Shown here in pieces: positions 1-9,000 of a DNA stretch of 64,000 bases. The stretch comes from Pseudomonas viciae. GTDB taxonomy: Bacteria > Pseudomonadota > Gammaproteobacteria > Pseudomonadales > Pseudomonadaceae. Made by a program: the position numbers and the translations under genes. Location: positions 6,595,001 to 6,659,000 of the forward strand of contig NZ_CP035088.1 of the NCBI RefSeq assembly GCF_004786035.1, given 5' to 3'. Within the stretch, counting starts at the first letter, position 1. Each line of letters opens with the position of its first letter. Under the pieces are notes generated by a model, which was not told the origin of the DNA, searched no databases, and was given only the letters and a program-made list of their open reading frames with translations.

Positions 1-2457
1 CTGGCCCTGCCTTACCTGGGCGCTGCCGTGGGCACCGCCGTCTGGCTCTGGCAAATTCTGGATGACATTGAAACGCTGATGCAGGACAGCGAACACGCCA
101 ACGACCAGGCCACATGGGAGGCATTCGTCGACCTGTTGCTGAACCTGGCCATGGCGATCACCACTCACGCTATCGACCATGCCAGAGAAGGCACACGCAG
201 TCGCAGGGCAGCGGCGCCGGAGGTGATAGAGGAGCCGGTCAAGCTGGTTAAACCCAAGCTCGTCATCGAAAAACTCGCGCCTTCCACCGGCAAGGAACTG
301 CACCCTGAGCACTATGAGTCCATCCATTCCAGCGGCGCCCTGACGGGCAAATCGGGAGAGGGCGCCAAGCTCCTTGAGACGTTCAGTGTCGACGCGCCCG
401 AAACACCAGGGCAGGCCCATATCGATGGCACGTTCAAAGGGCTCTATCACCGACAGGGGCTGTGGTACGCCAAAGTGGCAGAAAAATGGTTCAACGTGAC
501 GATGGTGGGCGATAAGGTCTGTGTCGTCGACGGGAAGAATCCCTCGCGCCTGGGCCCTCCCCTGCGGCTCGATATACACGGCCATTGGCATATCGACATC
601 CGCCTGCGCCTGCGCGGCACGGGATCAAAAGGTGCGATGGAAAAAGTCATCGCCGACACTCACCGCCGCAGTGTTCAACTGCTGGCCGAACTGAACCACT
701 TCGAAGAAAAAAAACCGGAGCACCAGGCGCTGCTGACAATGAACGCGCAGGAGCTGAACAACGCCTCGGGCTCCACCAAGGAGACCAAGCGCAACGTTTA
801 CTTGAGTACCTTGAAAACCCAGCGCGAAAGCTATGAAGAAGCGTTGAACATCTTGACTCAATGGCCCGTCTTCCAATCAAGGCCCGACGCGCCCAAAGCC
901 AGGCTTGGCTACCTGAACGCACAAATCAACTTCACGTTCGAAGAGATAGACGCGCTGAAAGAGCGGTTTACCCCGGCCCTGAGAACAGCCATGGACATGG
1001 CCACCACCGGCGTCGCGGTCGTGGAGCAGCAGCACGTCGATGCAGCCGAGAGCATGATCCGGGTCGGCGAGGACATGAACGAGCGCCTGGATTACATGGA
1101 GACACGTTTTTCCAGGCTCAAGGTACTGGGGCGTGAAGGTTTTGAATTTATCCGGCAGCACCGAGGAAGAATGCCGACCTACAAGAGCGACGGTATCCGC
1201 CTTATCCAGTTAGACATGTATCGGCACCTCTGCCTGACGCTCGATAGCGTCAATACCATGCCCGAAGGTTGGGCAGTCATTAACCAACTGGTTGATAGCG
1301 CCACGATTGCCTTTCAAAGCCTGCACGATGCCATCGAGGAACGCAGCGTGATCCGACTGGACGAGCAAATCGATGCATTCGGCAGCCTTACGGAGCAGTT
1401 CACCGCCCTTGAAGAACAACTCGAATACGTGGGCACCGAGTACAAGGAGAGCGCCCGCCCGGCCGAACTCAATCGGCTGAGCAAGCAGATCAGCAGCCTG
1501 AAAAAACGGGCATTGCAACATTTGGCCCAGGCCCTCGATGAGAGGAGCAACCGGCGCAGCATGGGCAACCCTTATGAGCCACGCCCCAGGTTCAGGAAGA
1601 AGTTCATCAGGGCACGTTTCTGGGGCCTGGTCAGCGGCGAACCTCGGTTAACGAAAATGCACGAAGAAACCGATTGGGTCGATGTCAAGAACCCGGTCAC
1701 AGACAAGATCATCGCCACCTTCCACCGCAAGGGAACGGGTGAGTGGGTGCCCCATGCGCTCACCGATACGCCACAGATCGTCCCGTCCCTGGCAACCAGC
1801 CTTGCAAAGGGCCGAGCCCTGGTCGATGGACTGGAGGCGTTCCAGGCGCAGGTCGAGGAGCACATGAATGCGCCAGGCCGATCGCCCACCGGTATCGGGA
1901 TGATTCTGAACGCTCATGCAAACAGGATGGAGAAAGTCGGCATTGCAATCAAAAAGGCAATGGACAGTGCCTCGAACGAAACCGTTGAAGTTTCAGTGAA
2001 ACAAAAGCGTACGGCCGAAGCCTTGCGTACGGAACTCAAGACGCAAGCGAAGGCCCTTTATGAGGAAGCCTTCGATGCCGTACTGAATGTCATCAAACAT
2101 CGTCCCCCAACCATGGATGGCGTCATATGGCTTAAAAGCCGCAATCGCATTTCCATCACCAAACTAAAGAACCGACAAAAAAACAAAGGCCCGCTTCACG
2201 GCTATCTCGACCGGTACGAGATCCGGGACGTGAAGGAAAACAAAACGCTTTGGTTTGCGGATTTCCGTTACTCCACCGACTGGGTCCCCGCCCACGCCTA
2301 CCTTTCCGGTCGCTTGAAAACACCGGAACAAGTCAACAAGGGAACGCGCGCCGACGCCACCCAGGACCTCACCCAGCGTCAACTGATCGATCTTTACCGC
2401 AGCGAAATCGCGGTGGACCAGGCCAAGGAAGTGTTCTTTCCAAAGCAGCCCTCATAA
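1..2457 (+). CDS. C-terminal part of a large DUF6543/dermonecrotic-toxin-like protein (5' end outside window)
   Basis: The reading frame is open from base 1, so the start lies upstream; at least 818 residues are present. The part seen begins with a hydrophobic stretch followed by long, charged, helix-rich sequence with many E/K/R/Q runs. Two similar segments, around residues 140-200 and 535-590 of the visible part, carry the motif pattern W-x-K/D-V...G-x-W and look like repeated small beta units. This resembles the C-terminal half of the very large Pseudomonas proteins annotated as dermonecrotic toxin domain (DUF6543) proteins, a family also present intact at 6096-11447. No catalytic motif was recognised in this half. 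These proteins are thought to be secreted or translocated effectors, but no secretion signal can be seen here. Family assignment is moderate and function is unknown. Confidence 0.6.
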   Translation: MALPYLGAAVGTAVWLWQILDDIETLMQDSEHANDQATWEAFVDLLLNLAMAITTHAIDHAREGTRSRRAAAPEVIEEPVKLVKPKLVIEKLAPSTGKELHPEHYESIHSSGALTGKSGEGAKLLETFSVDAPETPGQAHIDGTFKGLYHRQGLWYAKVAEKWFNVTMVGDKVCVVDGKNPSRLGPPLRLDIHGHWHIDIRLRLRGTGSKGAMEKVIADTHRRSVQLLAELNHFEEKKPEHQALLTMNAQELNNASGSTKETKRNVYLSTLKTQRESYEEALNILTQWPVFQSRPDAPKARLGYLNAQINFTFEEIDALKERFTPALRTAMDMATTGVAVVEQQHVDAAESMIRVGEDMNERLDYMETRFSRLKVLGREGFEFIRQHRGRMPTYKSDGIRLIQLDMYRHLCLTLDSVNTMPEGWAVINQLVDSATIAFQSLHDAIEERSVIRLDEQIDAFGSLTEQFTALEEQLEYVGTEYKESARPAELNRLSKQISSLKKRALQHLAQALDERSNRRSMGNPYEPRPRFRKKFIRARFWGLVSGEPRLTKMHEETDWVDVKNPVTDKIIATFHRKGTGEWVPHALTDTPQIVPSLATSLAKGRALVDGLEAFQAQVEEHMNAPGRSPTGIGMILNAHANRMEKVGIAIKKAMDSASNETVEVSVKQKRTAEALRTELKTQAKALYEEAFDAVLNVIKHRPPTMDGVIWLKSRNRISITKLKNRQKNKGPLHGYLDRYEIRDVKENKTLWFADFRYSTDWVPAHAYLSGRLKTPEQVNKGTRADATQDLTQRQLIDLYRSEIAVDQAKEVFFPKQPS

Positions 2458-2463
2458 CGGTCA

Positions 2464-2484
2464 GGAGCCCGCTCCCACAGGGAT
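2464..2484. repeat. Half REP element
   Basis: A single arm reading GAGCCCGCTCCCACAGGGAT lies just after the stop codon of the toxin-like gene. It matches one end of the two-armed REPIN elements elsewhere in the window, but no partner arm follows before 2516. Confidence 0.6.
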
Positions 2485-2515
2485 GGCGTTTGACTGACCG
2501 GCAGGCATTCCGCCT

Positions 2516-4060
2516 TCATCTTTTCCAGGCCTTTGCCAGGTTCGCCAGCGCGGTGCCAATCGCCGCTGGCGGCACAGCCGCAAACCCCAGCACCAGCCCG
2601 GCTCGCACTGGCGTCGTCGTAGTGGGCAACCAATAGCCACTCAAGCCATTGATTTCGACACCGGCATGGGTCGCTTGCGCTATGAGCTCGTATTCACGCT
2701 CGACGCTGTCCACCGGCACGGTGACATGCAGCCCGGCCACCACCGTGGGCATGGTGCCGACACCGGCAACCGCCTTCGGCCAGCCGGCCAGCAGCGCATC
2801 ACGCCGGACCAGGGCGGCCCGACGCATGCGCCTGATGTGTCGCTGGAAATGCCCCGCTGCCATGAATTCGGCCATCACCGCTTGAGTACTGACTTCAGAG
2901 TGGCGCACATCCACGGCGCGGCGGCGGGCGAAGGCGCTCACCAGGCCAGGCGGCAAAACCAGATAACCCAGGCGCAGGGCCGGAAAAGCCACTTTGCCAA
3001 AGGTGCCAACGTAAAGCACACGGCCCTGGCGATCCAGCGCGGCCAATGGCGCCAACGGCGCGCCGCTGTAGCGGTATTCACCGTCGTAGTCATCCTCGAC
3101 GATCCAGCCGTCGTTGCGCTCGGCCCAGGCCAGCAGTTCCAAGCGCCGTGCCAGGCTCATGACCACCCCGGTCGGGTACTGATGGGACGGGGTGACATAG
3201 GCCAGCCGACAGTGGCTCAACGTACCCAATGCCGTGCAATCGAGACCATCGCTATCAACCGATACGCCTCTCACCTCGGCACCGGCCACGGCAAACGCAT
3301 GCCCGGCGGCGCGATAGCCGGGGTTTTCCACAGCGACGACATCGCCCGGGTCCACCAACAGCTGTGCACAAAGGCTGATGCCCTGCTGGGCACCGCTGGT
3401 GATCACAATTTGTTCAGCAGTGCAGTGCAGGCCTCGGGAGCTGCGCAGGTACGCCGCGATCAGGCCGCGCAAGCGTGCATCACCTTGAGAATCGCCATAA
3501 CACAGCTGCTGCAGATCCGGCTTGCGCCAGAAAGCCGCATTCAGCTTGGCCCACACGTCAAAAGGAAACAGATCGAACGCAGGAATACCGACTCGAAACG
3601 CCCTCGGCGGGCCGCTGGGCGGCTGGACCAAATGATGCTTTTCAACCCGCTCCAAGGCGTCGCTGTGGATAACTTGGCTGGATGAAACCACAGGTAAATC
3701 CAGCCAATCTGTGGATAAGGCTGTGGATAAGTCTGTTGAAAACCCTGTGGACACTTTTGTGGATATGTTTTTGAGCGGTAACGCCGTCGCAGACAGCTTT
3801 GCCACATAAGTACCGTCACCGACCCGCCCCTCAATGAAGCCTTCGGCGTAGAGCTGATCGTAGGCCCGTACCACGCTGTTGCGGGAAATCGACAAGGCCG
3901 CCGCCAGATCGCGACTGGCCGGCAGGCGCGTACCGCTGGCCAACCGCCCGTCCAGCACCCGGGCACGCAACGCTTGGTACAGCTGACGACTGAGCCCCTG
4001 ACGCCGATCCAGTTCGATGCCGGCGGGGTTGAATGACAGTGGCGGTACGGTGTTGTTCAT
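2516..4060 (-). CDS. MocR/PdxR-type GntR regulator with aminotransferase domain
   Basis: A 514-residue MocR regulator. An N-terminal GntR winged helix (about residues 20-88, motif LPASRDLAAALSISRNSVVRAY) is joined by a linker to a class I aminotransferase-like domain (about 155-510). The PLP-lysine motif is GTFGK (Lys356), with VEDDYDGEYRY at about 321-331 and SGAQQG at about 222-227. Family members bind PLP and DNA and usually control a divergent gene, here the PaiB-like flavoprotein at 4162. The motif reads GTFGK rather than the commoner GTFSK. The linker (residues 98-119) is an ST-x-x repeat encoded by 12-bp tandem DNA containing DnaA-box-like sequences. Strong family assignment; ligand and target are inferred. 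Confidence 0.9.
   Translation of the reverse strand: MNNTVPPLSFNPAGIELDRRQGLSRQLYQALRARVLDGRLASGTRLPASRDLAAALSISRNSVVRAYDQLYAEGFIEGRVGDGTYVAKLSATALPLKNISTKVSTGFSTDLSTALSTDWLDLPVVSSSQVIHSDALERVEKHHLVQPPSGPPRAFRVGIPAFDLFPFDVWAKLNAAFWRKPDLQQLCYGDSQGDARLRGLIAAYLRSSRGLHCTAEQIVITSGAQQGISLCAQLLVDPGDVVAVENPGYRAAGHAFAVAGAEVRGVSVDSDGLDCTALGTLSHCRLAYVTPSHQYPTGVVMSLARRLELLAWAERNDGWIVEDDYDGEYRYSGAPLAPLAALDRQGRVLYVGTFGKVAFPALRLGYLVLPPGLVSAFARRRAVDVRHSEVSTQAVMAEFMAAGHFQRHIRRMRRAALVRRDALLAGWPKAVAGVGTMPTVVAGLHVTVPVDSVEREYELIAQATHAGVEINGLSGYWLPTTTTPVRAGLVLGFAAVPPAAIGTALANLAKAWKR
3664..3769. repeat. 12-bp tandem repeat with DnaA-box-like cores inside the MocR gene
   Basis: Five 12-bp units start at 3710, 3722, 3734, 3746 and 3758, with cores TGTGGATAA, TGTGGATAA, TGTTGAAAA, TGTGGACAC and TGTGGATAT. 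A further TGTGGATAA lies at 3664. TGTGGATAA is the reverse complement of the perfect DnaA box TTATCCACA. The units stay in frame and encode the ST-x-x linker of the regulator. Whether DnaA binds is unknown; simple repeat expansion is the alternative. Confidence 0.85.
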
Positions 4061-4161
4061 GACGGCACCTGGAAAATGGACCTATCAAATTGGTCAGAAG
4101 TGGCTCTTACAACAGACCAATAGCCTGCCTAGGATGCTCGCATTCGCCAAGGAAAATCGTC
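4061..4161. promoter_or_regulatory. Divergent promoter region with GACC/GGTC repeats, probable MocR operator
   Basis: About 100 bp separate the MocR gene from the divergent flavoprotein gene. They contain CTATCAAATTGGTC (about 4081-4094) and an inverted GACCAATAG (about 4115-4123), which share the half-site CTATTGGTC in opposite orientation. Paired short repeats like these are typical MocR targets. The operator role is inferred from position only. Confidence 0.5.
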
Positions 4162-4803
4162 ATGTACAACCCTAAAGCCTTTGCCGTCGAAGACCTGCTC
4201 CAACTGCAACAGATGATGGTCGATTGCCGCCTGGCCGTATTGATCACTCACGGTGAACACGGCTTGCAAGCCAGTCATTTGCCGCTGTTGCTGGACACGC
4301 AACAAGGCCCCAACGGCAGCCTTTATGGGCACATGGCCCGGGCCAACCCACAATGGCGCGACCTGCAAGCCGGCGCCGAAGCCTTGGTGATCTTCGCCGG
4401 GGCCGACGCCTACGTCAGCCCGGACTTCTACCCTAGCAAGGCCGAACACGGCAAAGTCGTTCCAACCTGGAACTACCAGGCCGTACACGCCTACGGCACC
4501 GCCGAGGTGTTCAACGATCCTGAGCGCCTGCGCAACCTGGTCGGCGCCCTCACCGACCGCCACGAAAGCGGCCGCGCCTTGCCCTGGAGCATCGACGATG
4601 CTCCGGCCGAGTACATCGACAGCATGCTCAGGGCCATCGTTGGCTTCGCCCTGCCCATCCAGCGCCTGGAAGGCAAACGCAAGCTCAGCCAGAACCGCAG
4701 CCCGGTGGATGCCGCCGGGGTGCGCAACGGGCTCGCCGCCAGCCCTGATCCACAGGACCAGGCGCTTGCGTGCCTGATGCCTGAACAATTGTCCAAGGAG
4801 TGA
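4162..4803 (+). CDS. PaiB-like FMN-binding split-barrel protein
   Basis: A 213-residue protein of the PaiB family (FMN-binding negative transcriptional regulator). Features are an N-terminal MYNPKAF, the segment LAVLITHGEHGLQASHLPLLL, VSPDFYPSK at about 91-99, WNYQAVHAYG, and a C-terminal GKRKLSQNRS segment. Family members are dimeric split-barrel proteins that bind FMN or haem; B. subtilis PaiB was described as a repressor of sporulation and protease genes, but the biochemical role in Pseudomonas is unknown. The start at 4162 is preferred over the 24-residue longer GTG option because an AAGGA site lies 8 bp upstream. The next gene begins 2 bp after the stop, and the MocR gene diverges from it, so it is probably the MocR target and first gene of an operon with the acetyltransferases. 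Confidence 0.87.
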   Translation: MYNPKAFAVEDLLQLQQMMVDCRLAVLITHGEHGLQASHLPLLLDTQQGPNGSLYGHMARANPQWRDLQAGAEALVIFAGADAYVSPDFYPSKAEHGKVVPTWNYQAVHAYGTAEVFNDPERLRNLVGALTDRHESGRALPWSIDDAPAEYIDSMLRAIVGFALPIQRLEGKRKLSQNRSPVDAAGVRNGLAASPDPQDQALACLMPEQLSKE

Positions 4804-4805
4804 AC

Positions 4806-5252
4806 ATGAACCAAGCCGAAATCCGCCTCGTCAGCGCAGACGATCACGCCGCCTGGCTGCCGTTGTGGCAAGCCTACCTGCGGTTCTACAACACCGAACT
4901 GCCAGACGCGGTCAGCCAAAGCACCTGGCAGCGCTTGCTCGACGACCGCGAGCCGACCCATGCTGCCCTCGCCTGGCACGGCGACACGGCGGTGGGCCTG
5001 GTGCATTTCATTTATCACCGATCGAACTGGAGCATTGAAAACTCCTGCTACCTGCAAGACCTGCTGGTGACGGAACACTGCCGTGGCACTGGCGTCGGTC
5101 GCCAACTCATCGAATTCGTCTACCGCACCGCCAAGGCCGACGGTTGCTGCAAAGTGCACTGGTTGACCCACGAAACCAACGCGACCGCGATCCAGCTCTA
5201 CGAGCGCATTGCCGAACGCCCGGGTTTCATTCAATTTCGCAAAGCCCTGTAA
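4806..5252 (+). CDS. GNAT family N-acetyltransferase
   Basis: A 148-residue single-domain GNAT acetyltransferase. The acetyl-CoA-binding motif A is seen as LQDLLVTEHCRGTGVGRQLIEFV (R/Q-x-x-G-x-G/A pattern at RGTGVG, about residues 96-101), followed by a motif B region ending HETNATAIQLYERIAERPGFIQF. The substrate cannot be told from sequence. The start is ATG 4806, served by an AAGGAG site at 4795-4800; the GTG at 4800 falls inside that site. It lies 2 bp after the PaiB-like gene and 10 bp before a second GNAT gene, so the three probably form one transcript under the MocR regulator. Confidence 0.9.
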   Translation: MNQAEIRLVSADDHAAWLPLWQAYLRFYNTELPDAVSQSTWQRLLDDREPTHAALAWHGDTAVGLVHFIYHRSNWSIENSCYLQDLLVTEHCRGTGVGRQLIEFVYRTAKADGCCKVHWLTHETNATAIQLYERIAERPGFIQFRKAL

Positions 5253-5262
5253 GGAGCGCAGC

Positions 5263-5934
5263 ATGTCGACTTCACTCGCCGATTGGAAAGGTGTCCCGGC
5301 ACCGTCTACGCAGTTGATCGAAGGGCGTTTCATTCGCCTGGAAAAACTCGATCCGGCGCGTCACGCCGACGGTCTGTGGCAAGCGCTGGAAGGTCCCGGG
5401 GCCGACCCGAAACTCTGGGATTACTTGCCCTACGGGCCCTTCAAGGATCGCGGCGCTTTCGATGCCTGGCTGGAGAATCATGCGGCCAATGTCGACCCGT
5501 ATTTCTTCAGCGTGATCGACCGCGCCAATGGCCAGGTGCAGGGCATCCTCAGCCTGATGTCCATCGTGCCGGCCCAGGGCCGCATCGAGATCGGCCACGT
5601 GACCTTCGGCGCGCCGATGCAGCGCTCGCCGAAAAGCACCGAGGCAATTTATCTGCTGGCCAAGGAGTCTTTCGCCCTGGGTTATCGCCGGCTGGAGTGG
5701 AAGTGCAACAACGCCAATGCCCGCTCCAAATACGCCGCCGAACGGCTGGGCTTCACGTTTGAAGGGGTGTTCCGCCAGCACATGGTGGTCAAGGGGCAGA
5801 ATCGTGACACCGCGTGGTACTCGATGCTGGATTCGGAATGGCCGGCGATCGCCGCGGGGTTCGAGCGCTGGTTGAGTGAGGAGAACCAGAGCGCGGATGG
5901 GCAGGTGCTTGGGTTGGTGGAGTGTCGCTCGTAG
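5263..5934 (+). CDS. GNAT family N-acetyltransferase, RimJ/RimL-like
   Basis: A 223-residue acetyltransferase of the RimJ/RimL-like GNAT subgroup. It shows IEGRFIRLEKLDPARHADGLWQAL at the N terminus, WDYLPYGPF, IEIGHVTFGAPMQRSPKSTEAIYLLAKESF, and the typical end YRRLEWKCNNANARSKYAAERLGFTFEGVFRQHMVVKG. Family members acetylate protein N termini or small amines; the real substrate is unknown. ATG 5263 is chosen because AAGGAG sits at 5251-5256, right at the stop codon of the preceding GNAT gene; the upstream extension is translation of the other gene's end. Third gene of the presumed MocR-controlled operon. Confidence 0.9.
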   Translation: MSTSLADWKGVPAPSTQLIEGRFIRLEKLDPARHADGLWQALEGPGADPKLWDYLPYGPFKDRGAFDAWLENHAANVDPYFFSVIDRANGQVQGILSLMSIVPAQGRIEIGHVTFGAPMQRSPKSTEAIYLLAKESFALGYRRLEWKCNNANARSKYAAERLGFTFEGVFRQHMVVKGQNRDTAWYSMLDSEWPAIAAGFERWLSEENQSADGQVLGLVECRS

Positions 5935-5958
5935 GTTATCGGTGATGGGTCGTCCACT

Positions 5959-6053
5959 ATCGCGAGCAAGCTCGCTCCCACAGGGGGCCAGGGGCGGCTG
6001 CAGGATCTGCGTTCGCCGCCAACCCCTTGTGGGAGCGGGCTTGCTCGCGATGG
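5959..6053. repeat. REPIN (inverted pair of REP elements)
   Basis: ATCGCGAGCAAGCTCGCTCC at 5959 and its inverted relative GTGGGAGCGGGCTTGCTCGC at 6029 flank about 45 bp, forming a long hairpin between the convergent GNAT gene and toxin gene. It may serve as a transcription barrier. Confidence 0.85.
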
Positions 6054-6095
6054 CGATTAAGCAGGCGACGAATTCGTCACCTGCCAACCGTCAAA

Positions 6096-9000
6096 TCACT
6101 CCAATTTCGGCTTCATCTCACCAAACTGCTTGAGCGAGTCAGGGGTCACGCCTCGCCGCGCATACTGCCAGGCCCAGGCCGGGATGCTCAGATGACTTTC
6201 CAAGTACACGGCAAAATCCAGACGGCTATGCCCCAAGCGGTTAGTGGGGAAGTCAAAGTTGTAGAGATAGAGCTGGGCCCGACGCTGGCTGACGGAAAGC
6301 AGGTGTTGAACAATCCGATTCGCACGGGCTTCTTCTGCTCCCAGGCTGTCCCTTAATGCCAATCCAAAATCCAGTCCAGTACGCAGCGACCCCGGTCGTC
6401 CAAGCGCCTGCCGAATAGTCGCATCGCTAAAGTGCGGCCCAATCAGGTCAAGCCAGATCTGCATGGCGTAATCGGGGGGCAGGCGCATGAGGTTCCCCAA
6501 TAAACCCGGGGTATTGAACAGGAGGGCCGCCCGGGCATTGGAAGGCGACTGCCCTGGAGGGCTGAACAGCTTTGCGACGGCAGGCACGTCTATGCTCTCG
6601 ATGTTCTGCCGCGCTCCGCCCAGGAACCTCATGAACGCCGTCAGATTATCTTGATAAGTGATGATGCTTTGCAGGTTCCGATCATCGAACACCTGCATCC
6701 AGTCGAGGTCGATGCGCCCCGTACGCTCCAGTTCGCCATAACGGGCGTCTGCATACGCGGCGATGAGTTCAAAGCGCCTGTCGGAGAGCGCCGGATTACG
6801 GATCAACCTCGCGATCTCACTCACGGGCAACATGCCCCCGAGGTTGTGAATGATAACGGGGGATCTCAGGATAATATCGACCCGCCGCCGCAAAACAGGG
6901 AAACGCCCAAGGGCCGTTCTGAGTAAATCAACGGTCCGCTCGACCCTGTCGGCATACATGAACTGATCGAACAGCTCAGCATCGTCATCGACGAACCTGC
7001 CCCGAACACGCATCAGCAGGTCTTTTGCGTCATCCAAATCATTGCGATCCACGAGATGGGCACCGTCCAGCAGCTCTTCAATCGCATCCGCGTCCAGATG
7101 GCCGTGCAACTCTTCATCGTACCTGACATAGCCCAGGCTATTGCGGGGATGATGACCGAGCAACTGCCGGGCGGTGACCCCATACTCCAGCATGATATGA
7201 GCCACGTCTCTGGAAACCAGCAGGTACTTGTTATTGAGCAGTTGGAGGATGTTCTGATCATCGACCGGCCCCAGCAGGATGTCCTCGAACAGTCGCTGCA
7301 TGGTGACTTTTTCCTGCGCGGAAAAAGGGGCGCTGGTGTTCGCCATCAGATTGGCCGGGGACCGGGGCGACACCAGGCGGCCAACTTCCTGCAGGATCTC
7401 GGGGGGTAACTTAGTCCCTGGCGCCTCAGTGATTGCCGTCCGAATAGTCCTTTTTACCTGCAGGTCCAGGTAATCCAAGGTCGGTTGGAACAAGCGATGC
7501 GGGTTGGGCGTGCCGTAAATGATCCGGGTAAGATCGAACACCGCCGAATTGTCCAGGAGATTGACCAGCGACGGCGCACTCTCGAAGAGCGCTTGCTGGA
7601 TGTCGGAGACTGGGGGCGCCACATATTGACTCAACTCCGGATGTTGATCGACATGATCGGCTGCCGCATCACGCAGCCCCTGCATCGTGAACGTCTCCTG
7701 GGCCTGCCCTTCATTCAACCCCGCCGACAAGGTATTGAATAAGCAATCACCATCGGCCTCGAACTCCACTACGCGCTCACCCAAGAGCAAACTGTAATGG
7801 CTATGACCGGTTCGTCTCAAAACGACATCTGTGTCCGCTCTATCCGGATGCTCGGCCACCGGATAAATCGTTTCATGTTGCCCAGGGGTAAAACGTACCG
7901 ACCAGGCACGTCCCGCGGATATTTCATCAATGATCAGCAAGCTGCGGTTTTGTGGCCAGATCGCCAGACGCGTCATGATTGACGGCACCAGGTCCATGAT
8001 CCGATTGTTCCAAGTGCCCGGCGTGCGTATCGAATTGGAAACAGCGGAAACCGATAGGGCAGGCTTCTTTGAAGGGCCCGGTTGGGCAGGCGTATCCGCC
8101 GGGCGTTTGCCGCCGCCCCGGCCAAATCCCACGGCGCGCCACTCGCCATTGGGCAGCCGCGCCACCGTACTTCTCATCACCCCGACAGAGCGGATGTTCA
8201 ATCCGGTAACAGGGTCCACCAGCGTGGCCTCGGTTGCGTTCAACTTCGTATGGTCATGCACCCGGAACACGGTGCCATCAGGTTGTCGCACATAGACCGG
8301 GCGAGCAATAACCCGGCCGGTGGCCATATCGCTGACTGTCGTGCGATAAAAGCCGCGTGCGTCCGCTGTCAGTCCTTGTATCACCGAGGTATCCGAAACG
8401 GCATAGGATCGGTAGACCGCCGCCTCCAACGGCAGCCCCGTCAGTGCCTCGTCCTGGGTTTGGCGAGCCGTCAGCGTCCGGAAAGAGGATTGGCCTCGTG
8501 GCGCAAGCGTCACGTTTCGGACCAGGCGCCAGCCTCCGTGGTTGGCCACGGTGTGCACGAATGCCAGGGTTTTCAGGTTCAGCGGGATAGAACCGGTCCT
8601 GGATATCAACAGGCCGGTCTTGATGATGCTCTTGAGCATCTGGAAACCGGGGGCCAGGAACATCGTCGCCAGTTCCAAGGCAATCTCGACCGCCACCTGT
8701 CCAAACCTGCCGAGCGTTTGATAATGAACATCCAGGTTGCTAGTGGAGCGATGGTCGGCATGCGCACTGTGGAAGTTGGCGTGCGCCCGGTGAAGGGCCT
8801 CCAGCAGATCGCCGCTGATCAACGTGCCACGAATCAGCGGGCGGCCGCCTCGCTGCCCCAGGGTACGTTTGATCTCTTCAGGATCGCTGGTGGCAATGCG
8901 CGAACGGAAATACGCCTGCCATTCCTCTCGTGGCAAAAGCCCTGCCACGCCATCGCTCAGATCGGCAAACTCATGGAAGTCGTCGCCCTCGGGGCTGTCT

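Noticed and set aside
3664..3769. Replication origin reading of the DnaA-box array
   Set aside because: It lies within a coding region, has no AT-rich element, and dnaA/dnaN or rpmH genes are absent from the window.
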